In this document: positions 34,928 through 42,777 of the stretch, piece by piece | How positions within the stretch are numbered: the first letter of the stretch is position 1 | How the letters are laid out: the number at the start of each line of letters is the position of its first letter | Source of the DNA: Halarcobacter bivalviorum | Lineage (GTDB): Bacteria > Campylobacterota > Campylobacteria > Campylobacterales > Arcobacteraceae | Length of the DNA: 64,000 nt | Reading direction: 5' to 3' | Assembly: GCF_003346815.1 (NCBI RefSeq) | Contig: NZ_CP031217.1 | Location: 2,620,689-2,684,688, forward strand | Notes under the pieces: model-generated | The model's database searches: none | Seen by the model: the letters and a program-made list of their open reading frames with translations, nothing else | Told to the model about the DNA's origin: nothing | Made by a program: the position numbers and the translations under genes

Positions 34928-35266
34928 ATGACAAAAGAAAAATTTGATTCAGAAGTTAAAACTTTAAAAAAGTTTTTTGAATTTTATTGCGATAATAAAC
35001 ATGAGAAAAAAAATTTATATATAAAAGATGTCTCTTACAAGGGGCATACTTTTGTATATGAATTGAATCTTTGTGAAGAGTGTATAAAAGATATAAATTA
35101 TAGTATTGAAAGATTACAAAACTGTATTCATGAAGAAAAACCTAGATGTCGAAAATGTAAAACACCATGTTATGATAAAATGATGTGGAAAAGAGTTGCA
35201 AAAGTGATGAAATATAGTGGTATTCACTTAAAAATAAACTCTATTAAAAAATCTCTATTTTCATGA
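34928..35266 (+). CDS. YgbA-like (nitrous oxide-stimulated promoter family) protein
   Basis: The protein has 112 residues. LCEECIKDINYSIERLQNC followed by KPRCRKCKTPCYDKMMWKR and KVMKYSGIHL matches the YgbA_NO family, with at least six conserved cysteines suggesting a metal or Fe-S site. In E. coli ygbA is induced by NO through NsrR and helps recovery from nitrosative stress. Here it is downstream of a hemerythrin under an FNR-type box, a similar logic with a different regulator. The stop overlaps a small membrane-protein frame on the other strand. Confidence 0.8.
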   Translation: MTKEKFDSEVKTLKKFFEFYCDNKHEKKNLYIKDVSYKGHTFVYELNLCEECIKDINYSIERLQNCIHEEKPRCRKCKTPCYDKMMWKRVAKVMKYSGIHLKINSIKKSLFS

Positions 35267-35371
35267 TTTATCTTTACTTCTTAAATAACTAAATCCCTCA
35301 ATTACAACTAAAGAAATTATAACTGCAACTGTTAAATTAAAAAGAAGGTCAATTGTAAAAAAACTAGACAT
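35261..35371 (-). CDS. Single-helix membrane microprotein (36 aa)
   Basis: This frame starts at ATG 35371, with AAGG 9 bases upstream, and encodes 36 residues: an N-terminal MSSFFTIDLLFN, a hydrophobic core LTVAVIISLVVIEGFS and a basic tail YLRSKDKS. One membrane helix with a positive-inside tail is clear. The frame ends TGA, overlapping the ygbA-like stop by 6 bases. It resembles the small subunits or modulators that accompany membrane enzymes, but I do not recognise it. The good start context and amphipathic ending argue that it is real. Confidence 0.55.
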   Translation of the reverse strand: MSSFFTIDLLFNLTVAVIISLVVIEGFSYLRSKDKS

Positions 35372-35626
35372 AATAAATACCTTAATTGATTATTTTATTA
35401 ATTTTATCATAACTGTGTCTCAAAATTGTCTCAATTAACTAAATTATTTAATTTTTTTTATTATTACTATTTAAATAATAATCTTTATCATTTAGTTGCT
35501 ATTGTATTATTTTTTTACACAATTATAGAAAATTAAGCAAGTTCTAATCTTATTCCTAAAAAATTTTAAGTAAAATTATTAGTTATGGCAATTAAGTTAC
35601 GCAATAACAGTTGACTAGGAGCATGC
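35372..35626. other. AT-rich intergenic region before chemoreceptor gene
   Basis: No gene was seen. The region would hold the promoters for the minus-strand microprotein and the plus-strand chemoreceptor. An inverted repeat, GTTATgGC (35582-35589) and GCaATAAC (35601-35608), lies about 20 bases before the chemoreceptor ATG and could be a leader hairpin or an operator. The chemoreceptor RBS is AGGAG just after it. No convincing sigma28 or sigma54 promoter was found. Confidence 0.4.
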
Positions 35627-37921
35627 ATGAAAAATCTAACAATCAAAAACAAACTACTTATAATAGTCATTTCTACTATTATAACCGTCTCAATTATTTT
35701 GGCTATAGAGGCTATCTATACCATCAACCAGATAAGTAAGCAAAATATTGAAAAATATACAATTGATGCTTATAAAAATAAAGAGCTTAATTTAAAGAAT
35801 TATGTCTCTTTAGCAATGAATACACTTAAAGATGAGTATGACAAGATGTCACAAGAGGGTTTAAGTGAGGAAGAAGCAAAACAAAATGCTTTAAAAGCTA
35901 TTGAAAAAATTAGATATGGAGAAGAAGGATATTTTTGGATTAATGATATCAGCTTAAATATGCTTATGCACCCTGTCTCAAAATCATTAGTTGGAAGAAA
36001 TGTTTCAGAAGTAAAAGACCCTGAAGGTAAATATTTTTTCAAAGAAATAGAAAAAATAGCAAAAGACAAAGCTTCAGGTTTAGTAACTTATGTATGGAAT
36101 AAACCAGGTTTTGATAAACCACAACCTAAATATACTTATATAGAAGTATTTAAACCTTGGGGATGGGTAATTGCTACAGGTAGTTATTTAGATGATGTTG
36201 AAAATAGTGTTGCACAAATGCAAGCATTATCAGATGAAGATACTGCTGATGCTATTATGGTAATCTTTATTGGTGTAATTTTACTTACTGTTATTATTTC
36301 TACAATTGTTGTATTTATTGCAAATAGAATGATTGTTAAACCACTTTCAAAATTAACAGGAACAGTTAAAGCCCTTACAAAATTTTCTAGTGCTGACCAA
36401 AAAATCAATATTAATTCAAAAGATGAAATTGGAGATTTAGCAAGATACTTTAATGAATATCTTGAATCAATTAGAAAAGTAACAGCACAAGACCAAAAAA
36501 TTGTTGAAGAGAGTGAAAAAGCAATTGAAATGGTAAGAGCTGGTTTCTTTGCCTATAAAGTTGAAAGTTCAACAGAAAATAGATCTACAAATGATTTAAA
36601 AAATGCTATTAATGTACTTATTGATGAATTTAAAGAGCATTTAGGGGAAGTAAATAGTGCTTTAAATGAGTATTCTAAAGGTAATTTTGAATATGACTTT
36701 GATGTAAAAAATGTAAGTGGTAACTTAGGTTCAGTTGTAAGAGGAACAAAATCAATTGGAGATAATGTTTCAGAGATTTTAGCAACTATTATGACAAGTG
36801 GAGAGAAACTTGCAAACAATATTGAAATTTTAACTTCTTCAGCAACTTCTCTTTCTGATTCTGCAAATGCACAGGCAGCTTCACTTGAAGAAACAGCAGC
36901 TGCGGTAGAAGAGATCAATAGTAATATCCAAAACAGTACTCAAAATATGGAAAAAATGAAAGAGCTTGATGATGTTGTTATGAACTCAGCTCAAAAAGGT
37001 CAAGAGCTTGCTCATCAAACAGCAACTTCAATGGATGAGATTAATACAGAAGTTGAATCAATTGCCGATGCAATTACAGTAATTGACCAAATTGCTTTCC
37101 AAACAAATATTCTTTCACTTAATGCAGCAGTTGAAGCAGCTACTGCTGGAGAAGCTGGAAAAGGATTTGCCGTTGTTGCAGCCGAAGTTAGAAATCTTGC
37201 AAATAGATCTGCTGAAGCAGCTAAAGAGATTAAAGACTTAGTTGAAAAAGCTACTTCAAAAGCAAATAATGGTAAAACTATTGCTGATACAATGATTAAA
37301 GGTTATGATGAACTTCAAAATGCAATTGTTCAGACTAAACAAATTATAGATAATGTAGCAAATGCCTCAAAAGAACAAGGTTTAGGAATTGCACAAATTA
37401 ACGATGCAATTACTATCTTAGATAAAAATACACAAGAAAATGCAAGTGATGCAACAAGTATTGCAAACCTAGCAAATGAAGTAAAAGAGTTATCTACTAA
37501 TTTAATTTCTGTTGCACAAAATGCAAAATTTAAAGAGAGTGCTAGGGCTCAAATTGCTGATACTAATTTAGTTTATGAATTAAATAATCTAAAACTTCAG
37601 CACATATTATTCAAAGAGAATAACTTTGCAAGAATTGCAGAAAATAGTAAAATTACAGTAGTAAATGAGACTCAATGTAATTTAGGAAAGTGGATACTTC
37701 AAGTAGAAAAAGAAGGAAAACCATTTACAAAAACTGCAAACTGGCAAGCACTTAAAGATGCACATAAAAGAGTTCACGGTGGAGTACAATGTTTCTTAGA
37801 TAAGAATTTAGAGCATGCTCCAAATGAAAAACTAATTGAAATTGGTAATGGCGTAGAAATAGCTACTGCAGAAGTATTTAAAGCTTTAGATACAGTAAAA
37901 GTTGAAAATGCCAATTTATAG
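35627..37921 (+). CDS. Methyl-accepting chemotaxis protein with Cache and CZB domains
   Basis: The 764-residue protein has membrane helix 1 (about 9-30) and a single Cache-type sensor (about 35-195, with YGEEGYFWINDISLNMLMHP and FKPWGWVIATGSYLDD). Membrane helix 2 (about 203-228), a HAMP-like linker, a second linker region and the signalling hairpin follow (about 400-650; DQIAFQTNILSLNAAVEAA). A C-terminal CZB zinc-binding domain (about 660-755) has H in HILFKENNF, C in CNLGKW and H-x3-H in DAHKRVHGG. CZB can sense zinc or oxidants such as HOCl. A CheY-like gene follows at 11 bases. Confidence 0.93.
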   Translation: MKNLTIKNKLLIIVISTIITVSIILAIEAIYTINQISKQNIEKYTIDAYKNKELNLKNYVSLAMNTLKDEYDKMSQEGLSEEEAKQNALKAIEKIRYGEEGYFWINDISLNMLMHPVSKSLVGRNVSEVKDPEGKYFFKEIEKIAKDKASGLVTYVWNKPGFDKPQPKYTYIEVFKPWGWVIATGSYLDDVENSVAQMQALSDEDTADAIMVIFIGVILLTVIISTIVVFIANRMIVKPLSKLTGTVKALTKFSSADQKININSKDEIGDLARYFNEYLESIRKVTAQDQKIVEESEKAIEMVRAGFFAYKVESSTENRSTNDLKNAINVLIDEFKEHLGEVNSALNEYSKGNFEYDFDVKNVSGNLGSVVRGTKSIGDNVSEILATIMTSGEKLANNIEILTSSATSLSDSANAQAASLEETAAAVEEINSNIQNSTQNMEKMKELDDVVMNSAQKGQELAHQTATSMDEINTEVESIADAITVIDQIAFQTNILSLNAAVEAATAGEAGKGFAVVAAEVRNLANRSAEAAKEIKDLVEKATSKANNGKTIADTMIKGYDELQNAIVQTKQIIDNVANASKEQGLGIAQINDAITILDKNTQENASDATSIANLANEVKELSTNLISVAQNAKFKESARAQIADTNLVYELNNLKLQHILFKENNFARIAENSKITVVNETQCNLGKWILQVEKEGKPFTKTANWQALKDAHKRVHGGVQCFLDKNLEHAPNEKLIEIGNGVEIATAEVFKALDTVKVENANL

Positions 37922-37932
37922 AAAGGATACTT

Positions 37933-38298
37933 ATGAAAAAGATTGCAATTATTGATGATGAAATCTCTATTTTAGATATATTACAAAGGTTTTTATCAAG
38001 AAAAAATCTTTTTGAGATTGATACATTTGAAAACCCATTAGCAGCATTAGATTCAATACAAAAGAAGAATTATGATTTAATTCTTTGTGATATTATGATG
38101 CCACAAATAAATGGTATTGAATTAGTAAAAAAAATAAAAGAGATAAAACCTAATCAAAAAATTATTATGATTACGGCTTTCTCAACAGAAGATAAAATAA
38201 TTGAATGTGATGGAATAGGAGTAGATGACTATTTAACTAAACCTTTTATTTCAATGAGAGATGTAGAAAATAAAGTTTTAGATGCAGTAGGATTATAA
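37933..38298 (+). CDS. Single-domain (CheY-like) response regulator
   Basis: This 121-residue receiver domain has acidic residues in IAIIDDEISILDIL, the phosphorylated aspartate in LILCDIMMPQINGIEL, threonine in IIMITAFSTED and lysine in YLTKPF. No output domain is present. It follows the CZB chemoreceptor by 11 bases and may be a dedicated partner, phosphate sink or adaptor for that receptor. AAAGGA precedes the ATG. The stop codon is in a two-way terminator. Confidence 0.9.
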   Translation: MKKIAIIDDEISILDILQRFLSRKNLFEIDTFENPLAALDSIQKKNYDLILCDIMMPQINGIELVKKIKEIKPNQKIIMITAFSTEDKIIECDGIGVDDYLTKPFISMRDVENKVLDAVGL

Positions 38299-38320
38299 GA
38301 GGAAGAAAACTTCCTCTTAT
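38295..38320. terminator. Bidirectional terminator containing both convergent stop codons
   Basis: ATAAGAGGAAG (38295-38305) pairs perfectly with CTTCCTCTTAT (38310-38320) around an AAAA loop. The response regulator stop is in the left arm and the hsp20 stop in the right arm. It is the third convergent pair in this window with this arrangement. Confidence 0.65.
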
Positions 38321-38730
38321 TTAATCTCTATAGATTTTTTACTATTTTGTTCTTCTTTTTTTGGAATGATAATTTCTAAAACTCCATTATCACTTCTAGC
38401 TTCAATATTTTCTATATCAATGTTTTCAGGAATAGTAAAACTTCTTGTAAATTTACCAAATGATGTTTCAACTTTATAATAATCTTCTTCTTTAATTTCT
38501 TCTTTTGTTTTTCTCTCTCCAGAGATAGTTAAAACATCTTTATTTATATCAACTTTAATATCCTCTTTTTTTACTCCTGGTAAATCAACATCAATATGAT
38601 AAGCACTTTCCCCTTCTCTTGTGTTTACAACAGGAACAAAGCCATTTACTGACTCACTATTAGGATAAACATAAAAACTTTTTTCTAAATCTTTAATTTG
38701 TTTAAATGGATCAAATCTTGTAAGTAGCAT
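38317..38730 (-). CDS. Hsp20/alpha-crystallin small heat-shock protein
   Basis: The 137-residue protein has an alpha-crystallin domain (about 40-130) with YHIDVDLPGVKKEDIKVDI, LTISGERK and the C-terminal ARSDNGVLEIIIPKK; the last provides the conserved V/I-x-I/L type contact. It is an ATP-independent holdase that binds unfolding proteins in the cytoplasm. AAGGAG precedes the ATG. Upstream lie a sigma70-type promoter and two CIRCE operators, so HrcA repression is expected. A leader hairpin, CTTGATA-N7-TATCAAG (38754-38774), could add temperature control. Confidence 0.93.
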   Translation of the reverse strand: MLLTRFDPFKQIKDLEKSFYVYPNSESVNGFVPVVNTREGESAYHIDVDLPGVKKEDIKVDINKDVLTISGERKTKEEIKEEDYYKVETSFGKFTRSFTIPENIDIENIEARSDNGVLEIIIPKKEEQNSKKSIEIK

Positions 38731-38782
38731 TTTGACTCCTTAATTTAATTATTCTTGATACTTTATTTATCAAGTTAATGAA

Positions 38783-38812
38783 ATTATAACAAATATTTTT
38801 AGCACTTGTCAA
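38783..38812 (-). promoter_or_regulatory. hsp20 promoter overlapping CIRCE
   Basis: On the minus strand, TTGACA (38807-38812) and TATAAT (38783-38788) are separated by 18 bases. The -35 element lies in the spacer of the first CIRCE operator, so HrcA binding would block RNA polymerase directly. The predicted start near 38776 gives a leader of about 46 bases. Confidence 0.7.
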
Positions 38813-38825
38813 GAGTAAGTGCTAA
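38799..38825. promoter_or_regulatory. CIRCE operator 1 (HrcA binding)
   Basis: TTAGCACTT-N9-AAGTGCTAA is a perfect 9-9-9 dyad differing from the consensus TTAGCACTC-N9-GAGTGCTAA only in the innermost base of each arm. It spans the -35 region of hsp20. Confidence 0.9.
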
Positions 38826-38830
38826 TATTT

Positions 38831-38857
38831 TTAGCAATTTTATATTAAAAGTGCTAA
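38831..38857. promoter_or_regulatory. CIRCE operator 2 (HrcA binding)
   Basis: TTAGCAATT-N9-AAGTGCTAA keeps the 9-9-9 spacing with one arm mismatch. It starts 5 bases beyond the first CIRCE on the hsp20-distal side and overlaps the last codon of the 30-residue frame at 38854. Two operators side by side suggest cooperative repression. Confidence 0.75.
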
Positions 38858-38946
38858 GCAACTACAATAAAAGTAGTAAATATTGTTAATAAATAGATAG
38901 CTACTACAATTACATAATCTTTTTTATTTGTATTAACATTATTCAT
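38854..38946 (-). CDS. Single-helix membrane microprotein (30 aa)
   Basis: The frame runs from ATG 38946, with a strong GGGAG about 6 bases before it, to TAG and encodes 30 residues: MNNVNTNKKDY, then the hydrophobic VIVVAIYLLTIFTTFIVVA. That is one membrane helix at the very C-terminus. It lies between bipA and hsp20, on their strand, behind a second tiny frame (38983-39030). I do not recognise it. The RBS and clean helix support it; its small size keeps confidence moderate. Confidence 0.5.
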   Translation of the reverse strand: MNNVNTNKKDYVIVVAIYLLTIFTTFIVVA

Positions 38947-38959
38947 TTTTTCTCCCTTC

Positions 38960-38984
38960 AATAGGAGAAAAAACTTCTCCTATT
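38960..38984. repeat. Hairpin between two micro-frames
   Basis: AATAGGAGAA (38960-38969) pairs perfectly with TTCTCCTATT (38975-38984) around a 5-base loop. On the minus strand it separates the 15-codon frame from the 30-codon frame; the right end touches the stop of the former. It may process or attenuate the transcript. Confidence 0.5.
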
Positions 38985-39030
38985 AATATTTTTTAATTTT
39001 TATAAACCACCTTGGCATGTCATCGGACAT
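38983..39030 (-). CDS. Possible 15-residue leader or micro-peptide
   Basis: ATG 39030 has AAAGGAAAG upstream and opens a 15-residue frame, MSDDMPRWFIKIKKY, ending TAA. It follows the bipA terminator by 26 bases and precedes the 30-residue membrane microprotein on the same strand. It could be a leader peptide or the first of two tiny subunits. The evidence is only RBS plus frame, and chance is possible. Confidence 0.3.
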   Translation of the reverse strand: MSDDMPRWFIKIKKY

Positions 39031-39055
39031 AAACTTTCCTTTTTATTTTTTGCAT

Positions 39056-39089
39056 AAAAAAAGGGGAGAAGCAAAAGCTCCTCCCCTTT
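39056..39089 (-). terminator. Intrinsic terminator of bipA
   Basis: On the minus strand, AAAGGGGAGGAGC pairs with GCTTCTCCCCTTT (one G-U) around a TTTT loop and is followed by a run of T's. It begins 22 bases past the bipA stop codon. This is the strongest intrinsic terminator in the window. Confidence 0.85.
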
Positions 39090-39110
39090 CAAAATAGATT
39101 TTATAAAATC

Positions 39111-40931
39111 TTATTCGTCTGCGAATTTCGCTTTTTTTGCTGCTCTTCTTCTTGATGTTGGATCAAGTTCTCTTTTCCTAACTCTAATACTTAATGGAGT
39201 TACTTCTACAAGCTCATCTTCTTCAATCCACTCTAAAGCATTCTCTAAAGACATTTGTCTTGGTGGAATAAGCTTAATAGCATCATCAGAACCAGATGCT
39301 CTTACGTTTGTAAGTGCTTTCCCTTTAATAGGATTAACATCAAGATCATTAGATTTTGCATGCTCTCCAATTACCATTCCAACATATACTTTATCTTGAG
39401 GCTTAATATACATAATCCCTCTATCTTGTAAGTTGAAAATTGAGTAACCAAGTGCTTCACCATTTTCCATAGAAACTAATGCTCCATATTTTCTAGATTC
39501 AACTGTTCCAGAATATGGTCTAAATTCTAAGAATGAGTGGTTCATAACACCCTCACCTTTTGTATCAGTTAAGAACTCAGTTCTAATACCGATTAACCCT
39601 CTTGCAGGAATTTCAAACTCTAATCTTGTAAATCCAGCACCCATTGGTACCATATTTGTCATATTAGCTTTTCTTTTTCCTAATTTTTCAATAATTGTTC
39701 CAGAATACTCTTCTGGTGTATCAATTACTAAGTGTTCAAATGGTTCCATAATAACACCATTCTCTTCTTTTGTAATTACTTCTGGTCTTCCAATAGAGAA
39801 CTCAAAACCTTCTCTTCTCATATTTTCAGCTAGAATAGTAATTTGAAGCTCACCTCTTCCATTTACTTTAAATTTACCTTCACCAATTTGCTCATAACTC
39901 ATAGCAATATTAGTATTCATTTCAGATTTTAATCTTTCATCAATTTTATTTGAAGTTACAAACTTACCTTCTGTTCCAGCTAATGGAGAGTCATTAACTG
40001 CGAATGTAACTGATAGTGTTGGTTCTTCAATATGCATTGGATCTAATGGCATTGGATTTGCAGGATCACAAAGTGAATCCCCAACATCAATAGTTTCAAA
40101 ACCTGCAACAGCACAGATATCTCCAGCTCCTGCTTTTTGAATTTCAATTCTTTCTAAACCTTTAAATCCAATAAGTTTAGTTACTCTACCTTTAACTTTT
40201 TCCCCATCTGCTTTACAAAGCATAACTGTTTCACCCATTGAAATAGTACCGTTGAATAATCTTGCAATACCAATTTTTCCAATGAAGTTATCATAATCAA
40301 GAGTAAATACTTGAAGTTGAAGCCCTTCCTCTTCACTTCCATTTGGCTTTGGAACTTCTTTTAAAATTGTTTCAAATAGTGGTTGTAAATCTTTCTTTTC
40401 ATCTTCTAAAGAATGAATTGCATAACCATCTCTTGCTGCTGCATAAATAACTGGGAATTCAAGTTGTTCTTCATTTGCACCCATTTGATCAAATAGGTCA
40501 AATACTTCATCTACTACTCTATCTGGCTCACCAGCTGGCTTATCAATTTTGTTTACAACAACAATTGGTCTGTGTCCTAATGATAAGGCTTTTTTAACAA
40601 CAAATTTTGTTTGAGGCATAACCCCTTCTTGTGCATCTACAAGTAAAAGCACAGAGTCAACCATCTTTAGAACCCTTTCAACTTCTCCACCAAAATCGGC
40701 GTGTCCTGGAGTGTCGATAATATTAATTCTTACACCTTCGTAATCAATAGCAGTATTTTTAGAAAGAATTGTAATCCCTCTTTCTTTTTCAATATCGTTG
40801 CTATCCATAACTCTCTCATCAACCTCTTGGTGAGCTGCAAAAGTTCCTGATTGCTTTAATAACTCATCTACAAGTGTAGTTTTACCATGGTCAACGTGTG
40901 CAATTACGGCAATATTTCTAATGTCTCTCAT
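39111..40931 (-). CDS. typA: Ribosome-associated GTPase TypA/BipA
   Basis: This 606-residue translational GTPase shows [19 protein letters not shown] for the P-loop, RGITI for switch [17 protein letters not shown] for switch II and NKIDKP for guanine recognition. The EF-G-like domains and the BipA-specific C-terminal domain follow ([20 protein letters not shown] in the middle). It binds 70S ribosomes or the 50S assembly pathway, mainly under stress or cold. Full-length and normal. A strong terminator follows. Confidence 0.95.
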   Translation of the reverse strand: MRDIRNIAVIAHVDHGKTTLVDELLKQSGTFAAHQEVDERVMDSNDIEKERGITILSKNTAIDYEGVRINIIDTPGHADFGGEVERVLKMVDSVLLLVDAQEGVMPQTKFVVKKALSLGHRPIVVVNKIDKPAGEPDRVVDEVFDLFDQMGANEEQLEFPVIYAAARDGYAIHSLEDEKKDLQPLFETILKEVPKPNGSEEEGLQLQVFTLDYDNFIGKIGIARLFNGTISMGETVMLCKADGEKVKGRVTKLIGFKGLERIEIQKAGAGDICAVAGFETIDVGDSLCDPANPMPLDPMHIEEPTLSVTFAVNDSPLAGTEGKFVTSNKIDERLKSEMNTNIAMSYEQIGEGKFKVNGRGELQITILAENMRREGFEFSIGRPEVITKEENGVIMEPFEHLVIDTPEEYSGTIIEKLGKRKANMTNMVPMGAGFTRLEFEIPARGLIGIRTEFLTDTKGEGVMNHSFLEFRPYSGTVESRKYGALVSMENGEALGYSIFNLQDRGIMYIKPQDKVYVGMVIGEHAKSNDLDVNPIKGKALTNVRASGSDDAIKLIPPRQMSLENALEWIEEDELVEVTPLSIRVRKRELDPTSRRRAAKKAKFADE

Positions 40932-41009
40932 TTACTCTCTTTATGATAAATTTTCGCGATTATACTAAAAATTTGCTTAAATTTAGTCTTTTTTAATTTA
41001 TGAATAAAA

Positions 41010-41042
41010 ATTCATAATCTATTCATAATCTATTCATTGCTT
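41010..41042 (+). promoter_or_regulatory. Three 11-base direct repeats, probable OmpR-type regulator site
   Basis: ATTCATAATCT occurs at 41010-41020 and again at 41021-41031, followed by ATTCATTGCTT (41032-41042). Exact 11-base spacing, one helix turn, is the hallmark of OmpR/PhoB-type head-to-tail binding. GATAAA just downstream (41046-41051) may be the -10. Similar ATTCATATT repeats precede the response regulator gene at 47020. That protein is the most likely ligand. Confidence 0.6.
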
Positions 41043-41080
41043 CTTGATAAATTTTCATAAACAATTAATAAAGGGAAATT

Positions 41081-42160
41081 ATGACATACGCTTTTAAAGC
41101 TATAAAAGCAAATAGACTCAAAACATCATTGATTATTCTAAGTCTTATCTTTTCTATTACTTCTATTTTTTTGATTACTTCTATTTCAAATGGAGTAATT
41201 TCTATGTACTCTTCAATGTTGAAAAGTGATGGAGATATTATTATCACTCAAAAAAATATCTCTGATACTTTTTTCTCTAATATTGATATTAATTTAATAG
41301 AAAAAATAAATAGTTTAGATGAAGTTATAAAAACTTCTGCACTAATTGTAGGGGCTTCAATGGTTGAAGATTTACCAATAGTTGCTGTTTATGGAGTAAG
41401 TGAAAATAGATTTAAAAACTATGAATTAGTAACTGGCAAATACCCTAAACAAGGAGAGGTTCTTCTTGGAAAATCTATTTATGAAAGTTTAAAAAATCAT
41501 AATGAAATTCTAATCTCAAATGAAAAATTTAGAGTATCAGGAGTATTTGAAAGTTCTATTGGCTTTGAAAATGGTGGTGCTGTATTAACAATAAGTGATG
41601 CAAGTAAGATTTTTAATAAAAGTGCTTCAATGATTATGGTTAATAGCAAAATTGATACAGATATAGAAAAGCTTGTAAACAAGATTAATATCTTTGATAA
41701 AAATATTGAAGCTAAATCAACAACTAATTTCGTTGATAACTATAACCAATTTAAAATAATCAAAACTTCATCAAATGTTATCTCATTTATCTCTTTTTGC
41801 ATGGGACTTTTAACTATTGCTTCAATTTTAAGTATCACAATTAATCAAAGAAAGAGTGAATTTGGAATTAAAAGAGCCCTTGGTATTTCTATGAATAAAA
41901 TTGTTATTCAAATTATCAATGAAGCTTTAATTCTTGGATTTTTTAGTTTCTTTATTGCCCTTGGTATTTCAAAATCTGTTTTATACTTTATAAAAAACAG
42001 CTCTTTTTTACATGGTTATGTAAATGGTGAGATTTCATTAGAGATATCGGTTTTTATACTTTTCACAACACTTAGTATCTCTATTTTAGGTTCGATTTTT
42101 CCTGCATTAAATGCTTCTAAAACTGACCCAATGATTTTAATCCAAGGAGATAAAATATGA
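41081..42160 (+). CDS. FtsX/MacB-type ABC transporter permease
   Basis: The 359-residue protein has membrane helix 1 (about 15-40), a periplasmic MacB-core-like domain (about 45-230) and three C-terminal helices with FtsX-type sequence SEFGIKRALGISMNKIV. This is the LolCE/MacB mechanotransmission class, which moves lipoproteins or small molecules out of the inner membrane rather than importing. AAAGGG precedes the ATG. It overlaps the ATPase gene by 4 bases and heads a seven-gene unit under 11-base repeats. The substrate is unknown. Confidence 0.88.
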   Translation: MTYAFKAIKANRLKTSLIILSLIFSITSIFLITSISNGVISMYSSMLKSDGDIIITQKNISDTFFSNIDINLIEKINSLDEVIKTSALIVGASMVEDLPIVAVYGVSENRFKNYELVTGKYPKQGEVLLGKSIYESLKNHNEILISNEKFRVSGVFESSIGFENGGAVLTISDASKIFNKSASMIMVNSKIDTDIEKLVNKINIFDKNIEAKSTTNFVDNYNQFKIIKTSSNVISFISFCMGLLTIASILSITINQRKSEFGIKRALGISMNKIVIQIINEALILGFFSFFIALGISKSVLYFIKNSSFLHGYVNGEISLEISVFILFTTLSISILGSIFPALNASKTDPMILIQGDKI

Positions 42161-42777
42161 TAACTTTAAAAGAAGTTTCTAAAAAATATGATAAAGATTT
42201 TGCCTTAAAAGATATAAATCTAAATATTAAAAAAGGCTCTTTTGTTGCTATTACAGGAGAGAGTGGGAGTGGTAAAACAACTCTTCTTTCTATTTTATCA
42301 ACACTATTAAAACCAAACTCTGGAGAAATCACTTTTGAAGATACAGAGTATAAAAGTATAAAAAATATGGATAAGTTTAGACAAGAGAATATTGGTTTTG
42401 TTTTTCAATTTCACTATCTAATCAATTATCTAACAGTAAAAGAGAATATTCTACTTGCAAATGAAAAAGCAAGTACAGAAGAGATAAGAAAACTATTATC
42501 TCTTTTAGATATCAATAACTTAATTAACTCATATCCAAATGAAATCTCAGGGGGTCAACGACAAAGAGTTGCTATTGCAAGAGCTTTAATAAACCATCCT
42601 AAAGTTATCTTTGCAGATGAGCCAACAGGAAACCTTGACTCAAAAAACTCTTTAAATGTATTTAATATTTTTAAAAAACTCTCTTCAAATGGAGTAACAA
42701 TAGTTGTTGCAACACATGATAAAGAGTTAGCAAAACTTGCTGATATAACATTGGAGGTAAAAGATGGACAACTTTAA
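42157..42777 (+). CDS. LolD/MacB-type ABC transporter ATPase
   Basis: The 206-residue ATPase has Walker A GESGSGKTT, Q-loop FQFHYL, signature ISGGQRQRVAIARAL and Walker B VIFADEPTGNLDS, with the switch histidine in VVATHD. The short form and ADEPTGNLDS place it in the LolD/MacB/FtsE class. It pairs with the permease that overlaps it by 4 bases. It also overlaps the downstream heme-copper-like gene by 14 bases, an unusual tight coupling of an exporter with a respiratory-type protein. Confidence 0.92.
   Translation: MITLKEVSKKYDKDFALKDINLNIKKGSFVAITGESGSGKTTLLSILSTLLKPNSGEITFEDTEYKSIKNMDKFRQENIGFVFQFHYLINYLTVKENILLANEKASTEEIRKLLSLLDINNLINSYPNEISGGQRQRVAIARALINHPKVIFADEPTGNLDSKNSLNVFNIFKKLSSNGVTIVVATHDKELAKLADITLEVKDGQL

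Noticed and set aside
35582..35610. sigma54 promoter (TGGCA ... GCA) before the chemoreceptor gene
   Set aside because: The GG and GC doublets are 12 bases apart rather than the required 10.
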